A DNA stretch of 64,000 nt. Origin: Halichondria panicea. Lineage: Eukaryota; Porifera; Demospongiae; Suberitida; Halichondriidae. Shown piece by piece: positions 1 through 14,400 of the stretch. A model generated the notes under the pieces. That model saw only the letters and a list, made by a program, of their open reading frames with translations. It searched no databases and was not told the origin of the DNA. The position numbers were made by a program, and so were the translations under genes. The number at the start of each line of letters is the position of its first letter. Within the stretch, counting starts at the first letter, position 1. Location of the stretch: the NCBI RefSeq assembly GCF_963675165.1, contig NC_087380.1:760303-824302 (forward strand), written 5' to 3'.

Positions 1-2331
1 CTGAGGGTACTGCCCCTGGCTTGTGGACCCTGAGAGCCTTGACCACCTGGAACACATCCACCACTCCCTCTGTCTTGCAACGGTCAATGGTAGTAGCTAC
101 ACAGAGAAAAAAGATGTGCTAATTTAGCACGGAAAACCGTGCTAAACGAATGTCTCCAGTTTTAGCACGTTTGCACATGTGCTAAACAACCTGATGTGCT
201 AAACTGGCACATGTGCTGAAACAGCTGTGCTGAAACAGCTGTGCTGATTGTATTGTGCTAAATCAATTTCAAACATTAAACAACAATAAAAACAACAATA
301 CATCAATACAGTATTGATGAGGATATACAAAAAAAGGTTTTTTAAACATAGTTAGTTAACCATAGCAAGTCTGCACTCAGTTCACTGCAATTGTAAGATA
401 CTGCCTTTGACTTCTCAGCATCACCTGCATGCGTGAAGTAGAAAAATATGTCACATAAAGCCATAACCAAGTATAAGAATAATTAAAGTGCGTATAGATT
501 AGGTACATACCATCAGTCATAGCATGCATGAACAAAGTATGCTAATGAAACTTATAATTATTATAGGGCGAAATAAGAAAAGCCTTTGCTGTGATCCATG
601 ACAAATGCCGAGTGCATGAAAAGTACATGAACCAAAAGCAAAGAATTGTAGCTACAGAAAAAGTCCTATAACACAAATAAGACCAAGAGGAAGGGTACGC
701 TACTCGAATAGACTGTACACAGGAGGCAAACTCACTATTGCATGTAACCACAGCCACTTGAGATACAACAATAACAATAACAATGCTGATAAGGAAAAGC
801 AATGAATAAAATTAGTAGTAACCTCACTAACGTATTCATCCATCATCGCTAAGATTTTACAGTTTATACAACAGCATGTGATTGTGACGTAGGTTAGACA
901 GAATGCTTACTACGGTTAGTGGAGTTGCGTACTCTTCCTAATGAACTCTTAGTAAGACATTATAGTCGTTTTTACGCACAATTAAGTTTGCGAGACTATG
1001 ATAATGCAAATGAGTTCTTGTTGTGCTATTATAGAGCAGCATCAATATTCGGGCCCATCAATTCATCTCGTACAGAAAGCAGATTGAGAAGTTGTCTTCC
1101 ACTGACAATACTCGTTGTAAGGGCTAAACAACAAATATAATCCACTACAAGCCTTCTCTTAATTGTCAGAAAAGAGCTGCATATAAAGCTTAATCCGAAA
1201 CGATATAAAAGTTTAATTAAACTGCGTTGTCCTATAAATTATTATATCAATAGAACTGTTAGCTTAAGAGGAACAGCTACAGCTGCAAGGCCGGGCAGAC
1301 AATATGCTACAGGTGGCAGTATAGATTTGCATTAATTAGGAGGGTGTGTGGCAATCAAAAATCGTTTTGCGCACAAGGAAATTTGGGATTTCCGTAGCAG
1401 CAATTTTTATCAATTATGAACTTACAAAGTGGTAAACGTTTACATAGTACGTGCATAATATACACTGATACAGCGCAAATTAAACGCTAAAAAGGACGCT
1501 CAAGATAAGAGCTTTTTTCTGTTGTTAAAATTACTTTGGTCACCCCCATGCAGCTATAGTTATCATGAAATTTTGCAGCTTGCTAGCTTTGTATTATAGC
1601 TACATGTAAGATAGCTATAGCAATTATGCTAAGATCAAAATAGTGCGGTGAATGGTGCGTTATATTTCTTTGTTAGATCTATGTAGAACTATAGGCTTAT
1701 AGCAAAGCAAAATTTAGCTAGATATTATGTTACTAGAGGATTGTCGCTTTGTATTCAAAAACACAGCACACCGCATTTGTAAAGTGCAATGGTATATAGC
1801 AACGGTACAGTAAAATACGCTTTTAATACAGTACTTATCAAAATGGAAACACTTTAAACGTACTACGCAAACGGAATGGGATATTGACCGCTGTATACGT
1901 ATATAGACAGATAACTAAGTCAGATAAGTATGGTATACTGTTGCAATTGTTTTTTGGGTGAAGCTACTATACCTAAAACATTGTGGCAATACAGCAGCAT
2001 AATAATACATACCTCCAATTGTGTCGATACTTTACAGTGGTCTGGTCATACAAGGGTGTCCAGTATAATGCTCTCTCCAACACGTGTCACTTTCAACATC
2101 ATCCTGCAATACGGTTTTTCACATCAATTCTTACAACAATAATTAATTATATAGTACCTTCAAAAAAGTACGACCACCATTTTGAAAGAACTTTAGACGT
2201 GAGAGGGAATTAGGCGTATTTTTGCGAATGGCGTGGTTAATTGGATAATTTATTTTGTGAATTTGGCCCTTCAATTAGAGTGGCGCTGTAATTATGCCTC
2301 GCGGTGCGCATGCGCAAGCGAGGTATACGGT

Positions 2332-2401
<70 letters not shown>

Positions 2402-5400
2402 CTATTTCAGCTGCTCAAGGAAGTGCAGGTAAGAGTTTCTATAGGCTTCTAGTCATGTTTTCTTGGCTTAATTGCTATTTGTGGATTTGCTAAATAAAGC
2501 TTCGTTCTCGAGTTATGCCTGGTTTTGCTTACTTGGAATACCATTGCAGCCTTTTCAGAAGAGTCTGTAGCAAAACTCGTTCACCGAGTGTTGCTACTCT
2601 ACTTAGTAGTTAGTTCTGCACTAGAACACTAGCTGCAAGAGTGAGAAGAGAGCTGCAAGGTTCTGCTGACTTGCAGCCATTAATTTTAGACTTGAACTTT
2701 AATTAGGCATCAATTGTTTTTAACAACAATCATGGGTCGATCACTACGAGTTTCCCTGTGATTGCAATAATAATTATCATCAATCAATGTGTGTATAAAA
2801 GCTAGCTATTAGTAGTTTTATGTTATGTAGCTTTGGCACCTCCACCGAGGCCGCGGTGCTTTCATTAGAAGTAAATAACTCACTTATTGTGCTATGAAAC
2901 TTGGGCAATATAGGCTTCAATTGGTCTCCACTTTGTTGAGCCCCATTCAACCTGCTTGTCCTTTCTGCATAATTATTATATTGTAGAGTTATTACAGGGT
3001 GTCATACAGGATTTTAAAGTAGAGAGGGGAAATATAAGGCATTCTTAAAAAAAAAGTCAACTGCATGTTATTTCAATACCCTGGTTAGTAGCTATACAGG
3101 CTATGGATACTCAGTCATACAACATTGCTAATACCTGAATGCAAATTTTAGGGGGGGGGGGGGGGGTTGGAGCCAGGGGGGGATACTCCCCCTGTGTACT
3201 GTATGACACCTGGCACAATACAATAGCTGTGCAATTACATTGTACAGATGCTCCCCTGTGTACTGTACAACACCTGGTACAATACAATAGCTGTGCAATT
3301 ACATTGTACAGATGCTCCCTTGTGTACTGTACGACACCTGGTACAATACAATAGCTGTGCAATTACATTGTACAGATGCTCCCCTGTGTACTGTATGACA
3401 CCTGGTACAATACAATAGCTGTGCAATTACATTGTACAGATGCTCCCTTGTGTACTGTATGACACCTGGTACAATACAATAGCTGTGCAATTACATTGTA
3501 CAGATGCTCCCCTGTGTACTGTATGACACCTGGTACAATACAATAGCTGTGCAATTACATTGTACAGATGCTCCCTTGTGTACTGTATGACACCTGGTAC
3601 AATACAATAGCTGTGCAATTACATTGTACAGATGCTCCCCCTGTGTACTGTACAACACCTGGTACAATACAATAGCTGTGCAATTACATTGTACAGCATT
3701 GTTCAGCATGTTGAGGGAAACTTACCTAGTTCCACAGTTTTGTCAAACAGCTCTCAAACCATGTCTAAACTCAACTTCTTTTCTTCTTTGCAAATAAAAA
3801 AAAATTTTTTGTTGCTATGCAGCTGCAGCTGCACATCTGTTGTACTGCATGCCCTTATTTGGTACTGAAAACAGCACACTGTGCTGAATTAGCATGTTTA
3901 CCTGTTTCAGCACACCCATTACATTTAGCACAGTCCATTTAGCACATTAATCGAACATCAAAATCACAAGCCATGAAAAAGCACACCAATACAACACGTA
4001 GGCTGTGCTATATGCCTACAAAACAGCACATGTAGTGTGCTGAATCACTGTTTAGCACACCACAGTGCTAATATAGCACACGCTCAGGGTCTAAAACAGC
4101 ACACCTCTTTTCTCTGTGTACAGAGCAGTACATACCAGAGCGGGTCGCAGTGTCACTGGAAACAATACAATATAATTAGGAACTTATTATAACAGATCCT
4201 CACCTGCAGTGGACCACAATCGCCTTGTTTCCAGTCCTCCTTTAAACCTTTATAACCTCCTCATTCATGTCAGTTACAGCCTTGAGGTTTGCACATGCAC
4301 CAGTCGACTTCCAATCGAGAATTTGGATTTGAATTATTTGCTGAGTTTGCTTAGTCTGGAGGAAAAAATAGGAACGATAAAGAAGCAACCACAGTGATAT
4401 ACAAGTACACACCTTTTTGTTAAGCACGCTCAGTTGCCTCATAACGAACCCAGTGTTGGTTTCCTCCCCCAAGTTATCGATGGTGAACTCACCGAAGGAG
4501 GTGACATTGCCACTCTCTGGCCAGTACTGGGAGCATGCCTCCTACACACACACACACACACACTCAACAGGGAGGACCTCTAATGGAGACCATCTCTTAC
4601 CTGCCCATTCTCACTGAGTGGAGTCAACATCACAACAGCCGCACACTTCCTATCATAGATCATCTTCCAGAAGTTACGCACAGTTGAGTCCAGTGGATTC
4701 TGGGCAATGATGTATGCCTTCTGGTGCTTGTAGCCCTGGAGGGAGAGAGGGGGAACACTGAACAATGTGCTCCAAATGATAGTACGTGCTACAATAATTA
4801 TGGTGTGCTTAGATTAGTGATGTGTTTCGGGTGAAAATTTTCCATTTTTTGAAGTGAGTGTTTTTTTCTAAATCAAGTCTGTTTCCCGGAACTATCTTTC
4901 GTTGTTCATAACTTGGGTAGCAAACGTCCAATTAAAAAAATAATGCTGTAGCTCTTTGAGTGCCTTACGAACTCAAACTTACATTGACAAAGACGGCATT
5001 GATGTAGTCACGACCTGGGTCCTCTCCTTTCAGGAACACACGGTGATTCTCAACTGTGGAGTTGGTAAAGGGGCGTTTACATATAATCAGGTAAAGGTCG
5101 TTTAATCTAAAATCTAAAACCTTAGTAAATACTTACTTGGTAGGTACTGTATTCCCCTGTTCAGGTTCTTGTGTCTCAATGCACTACTGCAGTTGACCTC
5201 ATTCGGATTTGGAGATACTTGTTCCAGAATTTGGAACTGGTATTGGAAATCTGAGAGGGTTTTTCCCGGGGCCACTGATGACATCTTCTGTATCTGTCTG
5301 CGCAGATCTCCAGCACTGATCTGAGTGTCTCCACACGTCACTGACTCCAGGATTGCATCGTGGATGAATACATATTGGTCCTATAGGGACAGGGCAATGA

Positions 5401-8400
5401 GCATGCTCAGTAGAATCAATTCAAAATGGCAGTGTGTGAGCTGTTTCACTGTTAATGTCATTAGACTACCGGTAGTAGATAAGATCTACATGGGAAGTAC
5501 ATGGGAAAAGTTCCTCAGAGCAGGTATACTATGAGACTTAGTATACCTTCAAATTTACTTAGTATACCTAGTATTCCGTTGTCAAGTAATTGTATTGTAG
5601 TCAAGCAGTTTGCTAACTATTATTTACTAATAGATGGTAGTGCTATTAGTTGGGTCGAAAACAGCAAAAAGCCCCGGCCCCTCTGGATCTCAGATAGAGT
5701 TATTTTGACTTTATATATCTGTTGCCCATATCATTTGTGTGACAAATGTGAACTGAATTGAACATTATATGAAAAAGTATAAAAACAGCAATTTAAACTA
5801 CAAACTTTTGTCATTCTTCCCCTGATCAGTTTCTTCCGTGAGATAATCTAGAGAACTGCAGCTCCACAGCACAAACTAGACACATATTACTATCCTCTGT
5901 TGTCTTGGATACGTCCCTAACTAATCGCTTTCCCTCAAAGTTAAGTCAAATTTGCTAGGGTGGAAGCTTTTTATTTTTTTTTCATTATTTTCTTACCGAG
6001 TATGCTCAAACATAGCTAATTGCCCACACACCTCTTACCGTAGTGTTTTGTACTGTCGATTCTTACCTCTCCAGTTCCGGAGATAGTCTAGTCGATAAGC
6101 TGCTTTAGGTTAATATGATGACTGCTCTTATTCTGAGCTGCTTATGCCTTATTATAGATCTAATAATCACTGCATGCATATAATCATACGTGAACTAGAT
6201 TTACTACTAGTACAAAAACTTCATGGTTGACAGATGCACAAAAAAAAACTGGAACAGTGTCAGCTAATGCAGCTGAAACAAGTTGTTGTTCTTATAATGG
6301 TGGCAATGCATAGACTGCAGATATTCGATCTATAGCTAACGTACCTACAAATTGGGGAAAAAGTGTACAAATAAGTGCAAATAACATTTTGTGAAAAAAT
6401 GGGGGAGGTAGGGTTGGTATAATAATTTATTGGTTATTTTATGGTTGATATTGGCTTGGTTGGAGCACTACTTCTCCTTTTTAACTATCATTACTTTTGC
6501 GTTCAGGTTTTCTACTGGCGTTTCATGATGAAGAGGGTAAAAAAAACTAGCCTTATTAATAATAATTATATCATAAATTATTACAACTATAGACCCTCAT
6601 GCAGCTGTTGACATGAATATATAGAACCAGAGGAGTGTTCAGTTATACAATCACTGCAATGGGTCTAACAAACTACTTTTAGTAGACTGGTAAAGGATCA
6701 CATCAGCTGAAAATAATTATCGTGATTAAATGCCCATGGTAAAAGCTGTCTTTGTCAATAAACTCCATGTCAATAAACGCCCATCTCAAACAAAGCCAAT
6801 ATCAACCATAAAATAACCAACACCAAACCATATCTTGTTTACGTCCTTTTTGGTGTTTGAACGGCTCAGCCAACCCTACTTCCCTCCTATTTTTTCACAA
6901 AATGTTTTTTGCGCTAGTTATATATATATACTGTGGGTACTTAAACTGGACAGATTACACGTTGTTATCCTGTATTAGCTGGTATCTGGCTAATGGTTAG
7001 CTCATACGCAAGCAGTCGATACCAGGCCCACTCTCAGAGGAAGTGGGCGTGAGGACGAGGCTAGGCACATACCCATTAAGCTTTATAATGGCCATTTTAT
7101 TTTTTATTATAATGTGTACAAATGATACCCACTTTCCCTGACTACATGTAATCCTCTACACATTCTTATCAGTTAGACTCAAAGGAGGTCCGACATGCGT
7201 GCACGAATCACTATAAGTGCCAGTATATTGGGCTGGACCTTATCACGTGACCGCAATGACATCAATGCACTGAACTTGTAGTGATTTGTGCACGCATGTC
7301 GGACCTCCTCTGAGGCAGATTGAATTATATACATGTAGTTACTTGTTTCTGTGTCTATATAGTACTTACCTGGGTCTGGACCATTTTCATTCTCTGATTG
7401 CGAGCTCTGACAATGGTGCCGGAAATATCGACCATACCCTCGGCTGCGATCTGATCGAGAACATTATCAAGGGCAATGTAAGTGCCTGTGCGTCCCACAC
7501 CAGCACTGCAGTGGACCAGGAGGGGACCTCTGGATGGCTTGTGTAGGGACTGGACCCGACGATGGAACCCAAGAATGGGCGTGGCATAGTCAGGCACACC
7601 GTGATCAGGCCACGTCGTAAAGTGAAACTGAGTGGTCTTAAAAGGTTTCCCACTTTCCCCTTTGATCTGTGACAAAGAAACATCTCACGATAAACTACAA
7701 TAACAAATCCAAAGTGAAAAGTTGTTAGTTGAGGAAACACGTGGAAACAAGAATCTGGCGAGAGCATAACTCCAATCCATTACAATAAAGACAAACATTT
7801 CACAATAACAAAAGAAAATGTGTGCATGAAAGTAAACTTCCAAAAAACACAATGCTAATAATGTCAACATGTGCCACTATTATGCTATTGGGGTGCTTAC
7901 TGTAAGTAGTAGGTTTCTGACAGTGTAGTCAGCCAGGACCTGCTGGTCTGTGATGGTGACTGTGAAGGGGCCATAGTTCACACTGCCACTGTCTGGCCAG
8001 TACTGTTGACACTTGATCTTGTTGTTCTCCATGACGTTGGTGAGCATGACTATTATGGGTGGTCTCTCTTGCCACATGAGACGCCAGAAGTCCACCAGGG
8101 TATTGGGTAGTGGTCCTTTGTGTGTGGAGGAGGGATAGACATATTGAAAACAAGCAATGAAGCATTTAACAATAGTTATGATTGTAAAAGCAAGCACACA
8201 GCAATTGTGCAGGCTGTGTGTACAGAAACAATATATATAAACTGATACCTTGAGAAGCAATGAACTTCTTTGGCTTGTCAAAACCCTACAGTAGAGAGGG
8301 TGAAACCATGGTAAACATAAACATGATAATTGCACGCTATAGTAAGGTTGGGTCGAAAATAGCAAAAGGCCCCCCTCTGGATCTCACCCAAGACAATTTT

Positions 8401-11400
8401 CGCTATTTGGCTCCAGAGCCACCAATAGCTTAATTTGCATGTGAAATGCCAGTGTGTGGGAGTTTATCCCCGTTTTAATTTTCGCGTTAACTGCTCTTCC
8501 CTCGAAAAACGAGAAATTTTTCACCTCCCGAAAATTTCCCGCTATACAGTATATTATAATTATTATTATTGATTGCAATTGTTGACAATAAACCCACACA
8601 GTCAGTATAGAAGAGAGCTTGATGGCTTGATGATGAATAATCTTCAAGGATAGAAGATATCAAGAGTATATAGACAAGAGTAAGAGTGTTGAACTGCTGT
8701 AGTAAACGTTCAGACAATTGTCATCCACACTGTTGCAGGCTGTGAGTCTGTGTTAGCATAGCAGGCTACGGGGTAGCTATCAGAATGCTATCAGACGGGC
8801 CTTCAATCGAACTTTCAATCCACTTCTGTTTGTGTGACATCATTGTTTTACTGAGCATATATACACGTTGTTATCCTGTGTTAGCTGGTATCTGGCTAAT
8901 GGTTAGCTCATAAGCAGTCGATCCCAGACCCACTCTCAGAGGAAGTGCGGCCTGGTATCGAGGCTAGTTTTTAGATAGCTATAGTGCTGTTCTATAGCCG
9001 CACACTGTCCTATTAAACTTAGCTAGCTTGCATGCTGCTCATGCCCGTTTTAATTATTCCGGACATCTCACGTGCGCTATAAAGATCCGTTCAAATTATA
9101 CCCGGACAATTTCTAAATGTTTGCTGTCCGATAAATTAGAAAGATATACGGTACATTGTTATTCATGGAAGAGACAGCCCTATAATCATTAACTATATTT
9201 CCAAACATCCTAAATTCCTGACCCTTTAGTCATAACACACACACACACACACACTCACGTCTACATAGGAGGCATTGATGTAGTCACTCTGACAGTCCTC
9301 TTGTCCAGGGATGGGGTCTAGGATAATGAGGTTGCCATCATCTGCAGAACAAAAGGGCAAAGATTGTCAGTCGCACACCCACCCAATCTTGCGAAAAGCT
9401 TAATTTCATTTATTTACGATGGTTGGAATCCAACCTTTACTACTAGCAGATGATTTTCAGCGGCTATATCCAACTAGTTAATGGAATCCTACGTACATGT
9501 GTCTAGGTTATCTTACATAGTCAATCACAGTGTCTTGATTATTTATTTTGATTGGGCATCAAAAAGGCAAAACGCTCTTCAGCTAGGTATTTAATAGCTA
9601 GGGAACTATAAATAGTAAACCAGAAACAAAAAACAAAAGAGCAGACAACACAAAACCATACAGGAAATACTGAATAGAAAAAGCAAGCTGATAACGATGC
9701 ACCAACCCTCCCCATTCATCTGTTGCATTCAGAGACACATACAACTAGTACACTGAATATAAGCTACTCACATGCATTGGGGCCATGCTAACTGCAAGCT
9801 ACTCACATCGAGGTCATGCTGGCATAAATTATAGGACATATCTTGGACTTGATATTAATTGGTTGCTGTATCACTGTATGCTTGGCTGTACTAGTAGACA
9901 TGTTGTGTGTGTTAGAGGCTCACACTAACTGGGAGGCCTAATTATACAGCTCAATACAAAACTGTACTGTCTGGGCCAGGTTGTGTGGTTAGTAGCTGAT
10001 AAATGGGTTGGTCTATGTGGTTGATCTTCTATGGAAATGCAAAACAAAAAGATAAATCTCTTAGGGTTAGTTCTAGGCTTTAGTCAAAATAAATAGATAT
10101 CAATGTGCGTGCTGTACCACATGAGTCCAAAATAAATCCCCTCTAACAAAGTACTGATTCTACCTCAGGAACTTACACACAAGAATGTTTCCAAATCTGT
10201 TTTCATCTTTGTGCTGTTTGGCAATTGCTGTTGAGTGTTCACCTTCCTTACCACCGAGACCCTGTGCAGTGTGTGGGTGTGGGTGTGCTGGAGTGAACAT
10301 CATAACAATAACAAGGCAAGTCTATTGGTGAGGTAATAAGTACAGCACAATCACTGTACATGTACATGTAATTACTGTACATGTATTAAACCCACCGAAT
10401 AGTTGTTGGCAAACTTCTTGTTTCCATTAGCATGCTGCTCAGTGACATATGCTCCAAACCCATCCACTGGTATAGGAGTGAGGTCCACCTCATCTGCCAC
10501 CTCTGCTTCCCCTCCCTCTGGTACTACTATCAACTGGAGCTCTTTCTCAGCTGTGCCAGAGGGTCCACTGGCCACCAGCTTATAGACACCTGCACACACA
10601 CACACACAAGGAAATGGTTACCATATCACAAGTGGTGTGTCTAACCCACACACATACACACACACACACACACTCTGCATATTGATATATGATATTATGA
10701 TAGTTGACATTTTGGGACTAATGAGACGTGTGTTTGTTAAACTGAAGTGCATTTTCAATATGAAACTTTACAATAAAGAGTTGTACCAGCTGTAGTCACT
10801 TTACACTAACAAGACCTTGTGTGTAACCTGTACTCTCACCAGCATGTTTCATTTCCACACTAGGGAAGGATAATCCACCGTCCTGGTCCAGTTCTGTGGC
10901 ATAGTCTGCAGTCACCTTCCTACCATCGTGGTACCAGGTGAGACTGGGTGGAGGGTAACCTCCCACCTTGGGCTTAATGACTACCTCCTCCCCTTCATTA
11001 CCTCTGCTCTCACTGGGGAAGCCAGTGATGGTAGGCTCTGTACATATTAACACATACACAGGTCTTAAGTGGTGAAATTCATTACACTAATCATAGATAG
11101 AGTAGAAGAGGGATTGGAAACGGAAGTACCCTCGAAGTACCATCCGTGTATCTCCGCGGTTTTAATTGAGGCTTACTTTTTAACACGAGGGCTAAACATG
11201 AATAATTCATGAGAATTGTTTTGCTCTCTGTAAGAAGTCCACGAGCAGTTCTGCTGCTAAACATCAACTTTCTCTAATACTTGAGGCCATTTGGGACACA
11301 GGACACTATTTAGTTACAAAGCCTTAGCTATATCAAAGGTACTATAGGAACACAAGCATGAAAAAGCGCTCTGTGTACCTCTAGCTACTTCACGACAATC

Positions 11401-14400
11401 GAGATTATATTTTCTTTGTTTCCAATTGATACCTACTATCAGGGGGCATGTGATCAGTAATGGGGGGTAGCTCTGAGATGTATGCTTTGGACACAATAAG
11501 TTTCCCGGGCTTTTGCGGGAGTTATGAGGAGATACACGGATGGTCCCAGAGCCACTACGTAGACTTCATTGTAAAACATCACGTGAATCACTTCCGTTTC
11601 CAATCCCTCTCTACTCTATCTATGCACTAATCAACAGCACTGACCTTGATCCTTTGATATGGTGGCCACCCCGTCAGTATCGCTGTGTTTGGTGTATACA
11701 GTAGAGAAACCAGAGTTTTTAGCAGCAGGTTCATACTGCTTCTTCCGTGAGCGTCTGTAGAAATAATAATAACAGTTGTGTTGTCATACTTCAGTGTCTA
11801 TATAAGCTATTCTGGTGCTGGATACACGATGAACAGGCTGTTGGAGGCTAGCTAGATCCACAATGAAAGTATATAATTATATATATACACACTGCCTGGT
11901 GGTACCATCTGCATGGCTTACCTCAGGAACAGTACTAGGAATATGATGAGCAGGATCACCAGAATCACCACCACTATAGCACCGACTGCCCCACCAATAG
12001 CAGCAGCAGGGAAAGGGTTAGAGACTAGGGGAATTGAACAGTTGTGAGTTAGTCTGTGCTTGCATAATTCAACCTCACTCACCAGTCACCATGACACAAT
12101 GTGTAGTGCTTGTCCCACTCTCCCTGGGCACTTGACAACAGTAGGTACCAGCTACTTCACTGGAGCCCTCAGCATAGTTCAGACTAATGGAGCTCATACC
12201 TCGTGACACATAGAATCCATCCATGCTTGATTCAGGAATGTTTCCGCCTGGTCCTCTCCACCCTCCCAGAGCAGTGCTGCCATTGTTGTCCTCTCCTCTG
12301 CAGCAGGTGATGAGCTCAGTGCGACAGGTGAGGGCAGAGGATCCAATGTCTGCCAGTGATAAGGCAGAGTTGTTGGTAATAACACTCGATCCACTGCTCA
12401 AAGGAATCACTGAAAACAGAAACAGAAAGTCAAAGCACATGTATGCATATATAATGATAAATACGTTTGTGTGTTAACTACTCTTACAGTTGCACACTGG
12501 AGCTTCTCTTGACCACACTCCACTTGTTCCACTTGCTCCACAAGTTCTGGTCTCACTACCAACAATGTTGTATCCAGTGTTACAGGTGTAGGTAGCAGTC
12601 ATCATGAAGGTGGTTCCAGAGGGTGTACTGACTTGTCCATTGGCAGTGTTATTTAGGGGACCGCAGTCAACAGCTAATAAAACATACACAAGAAAGTAAG
12701 TTAGCTGTAGTGTACATTTTATTTAAAGCACTCACGATCACAGGTAGGTGCTGTTAGGCTCCAGGTTCCATTAGCTTGACAGGTTCTGTTAGCTGCTCCA
12801 TTGAGATTGTGCCCATCATCACAGGTGTAGGTGGCTGTGTTCATGAAGGTGGTTCCAGAGGATGTGTTGACTTGTCCGTTAGGAACAGTGAGGGAACCAC
12901 AGTCAACAGCTGTGGAATATAAACACAGTGGATACAGTGTACACAGTCAGTCATTACTCACGTGCACAGGTGGGGGCATCTGGAGTCCACTGTGTATCAG
13001 CCCCACAAGTCCTAGTTGCAGATCCAACAATGTTGTATCCAGTGTTACAGGTGTAGGTAGCAGTCATCATGAAGGTGGTTCCAGAGGATATGTTCACTGC
13101 TCCATTGGAGGGGTCAGGGAGGGAGCCACATTCAACAGCTGTATAAGGATATCATTGCATAAACCAAATTAAAACATGTGTTAGCTCAACTAACGATTGC
13201 AAACAGGTAGAGATGCACTCCATCCACTGACAGCCACACAATTCCTTGTGCTAGCACCACTCAGTTCATAGCCAGTGTCACAAGAGTAAGTGGCCACTGC
13301 TCCAGGTGGTGGAGGATCATCAGAAGGTAAGTAGGTCACCATTCCATTGGAGAGGGGATCACGAGGACACAGAGCTGTGTGTGAGGATATAAGATAATTA
13401 TGGGGAATCATACTTTAATTATCTCACCATCACAAGTTGGTGCAGCTCCACTCCAGATTCTATCAGCCTGACATGTTCTAGTCGTAGATCCCCCCACCCG
13501 ATTGTAACTAGGGTTACAGGTGTAGGTAGCAGTGCTCCCAAAGGTGGTTCCAGAGGTTGTACTGACTTGTCCATTATTAATAGTCAGAGTTCCACAGTCA
13601 ACAGCTAAACAACAAACATGGTTGTAAGTTATGTTAATGGTTAGACAGTGTACTCACGATTACACACAGGTTCTGACCCACTCCAGTCTCCACCAGCCAG
13701 ACAAATCCTGGTCTGATCTCCACTACGTGTGTAGCCATTGTCACAGGTGTAGGTAGCAGCGCTTGAGAGGGTGGTCCCTGTTGTCACGACTCCTCCATTG
13801 GTAGGAGCACTCAATGATCCACAATCAACTGTAAGGAACAATCTTCCATGAACACTGTACTTATATGAACATGACATGTTCTAACCTATACAAGTTGGAG
13901 TACCACCACCACCTAGTGCACTCCACCCACTGGCAGTACACATCCTTGTTTGTGTCCCAAAAATTGCATAGCCAGTGACACAGCTGTAGGTGGCCGTGGC
14001 ACCAACAAGTCTGGGTATGGGGTTACTGTACATAACCACTCCATTGGTCGGTAGTTGGAGGTCTGGACAATTCACTGAATAGAAATAGCAGTTAGTTACA
14101 CTCATAAAGTTGTCAGTTTGAGTACATACGTGTACAAGTGAGGGATGTTCCACTCCATGATCTGTCAGACTGGCAGGTCCTAGTGCCTCCACCAGTAGAT
14201 ACTCTATACCCTCCATCACAGCTCTGTGTAGCTGTGGTTCCCTCAAGGTGTGGTGAGGTACTAGAGCCGTAGCTGATCACTCCATTGAACAATGTAGGGA
14301 GGTCATCACAGGTGGCTGTGGGAAATAGTCTGATACAATACCTTCAGTGTTGTGTCTTACCTCTACACACTGGTGCTGTACTCCAGCTCCCACTAGACTG

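Larger units (their letters stand above)
100..4118. mobile_element. 4.0-kb TIR element inserted at TA inside PTP D2 exon
   Basis: The ends are inverted repeats of about 21 bases: CACAGAGAAAAAAGATGTGC at 100 and its near-inverse ending at 4,118. TA is duplicated at 98-99 and 4,119-4,120. Removing the element and one TA gives the continuous reading RSGMYCSVATTIDRCKTEG, exactly the spacing of the RPTP helix after the P-loop. Both subterminal regions (113-262 and 3,868-4,106) are packed with GTGCT/AGCAC motifs, typical of transposase-binding arrays. No transposase is recognisable; the short open frames at 542-802 and 919-1,140 match nothing I know. Probably a non-autonomous DNA transposon with nested repeats. 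Confidence 0.85.

Noticed and set aside
542-1140. Open frames at 542-802 (minus) and 919-1,140 (plus) in the 4-kb element
   Set aside because: No motif of a transposase or any family; length is within chance for AT-rich DNA.
3186-3698. Possible CRISPR-like array
   Set aside because: Direct repeats without unique spacers in a eukaryotic genome; a minisatellite.
3111-3709. Overlapping small open frames with HSYCIVPGV repeats
   Set aside because: They are the 64-base tandem array read in both directions, with no independent support.
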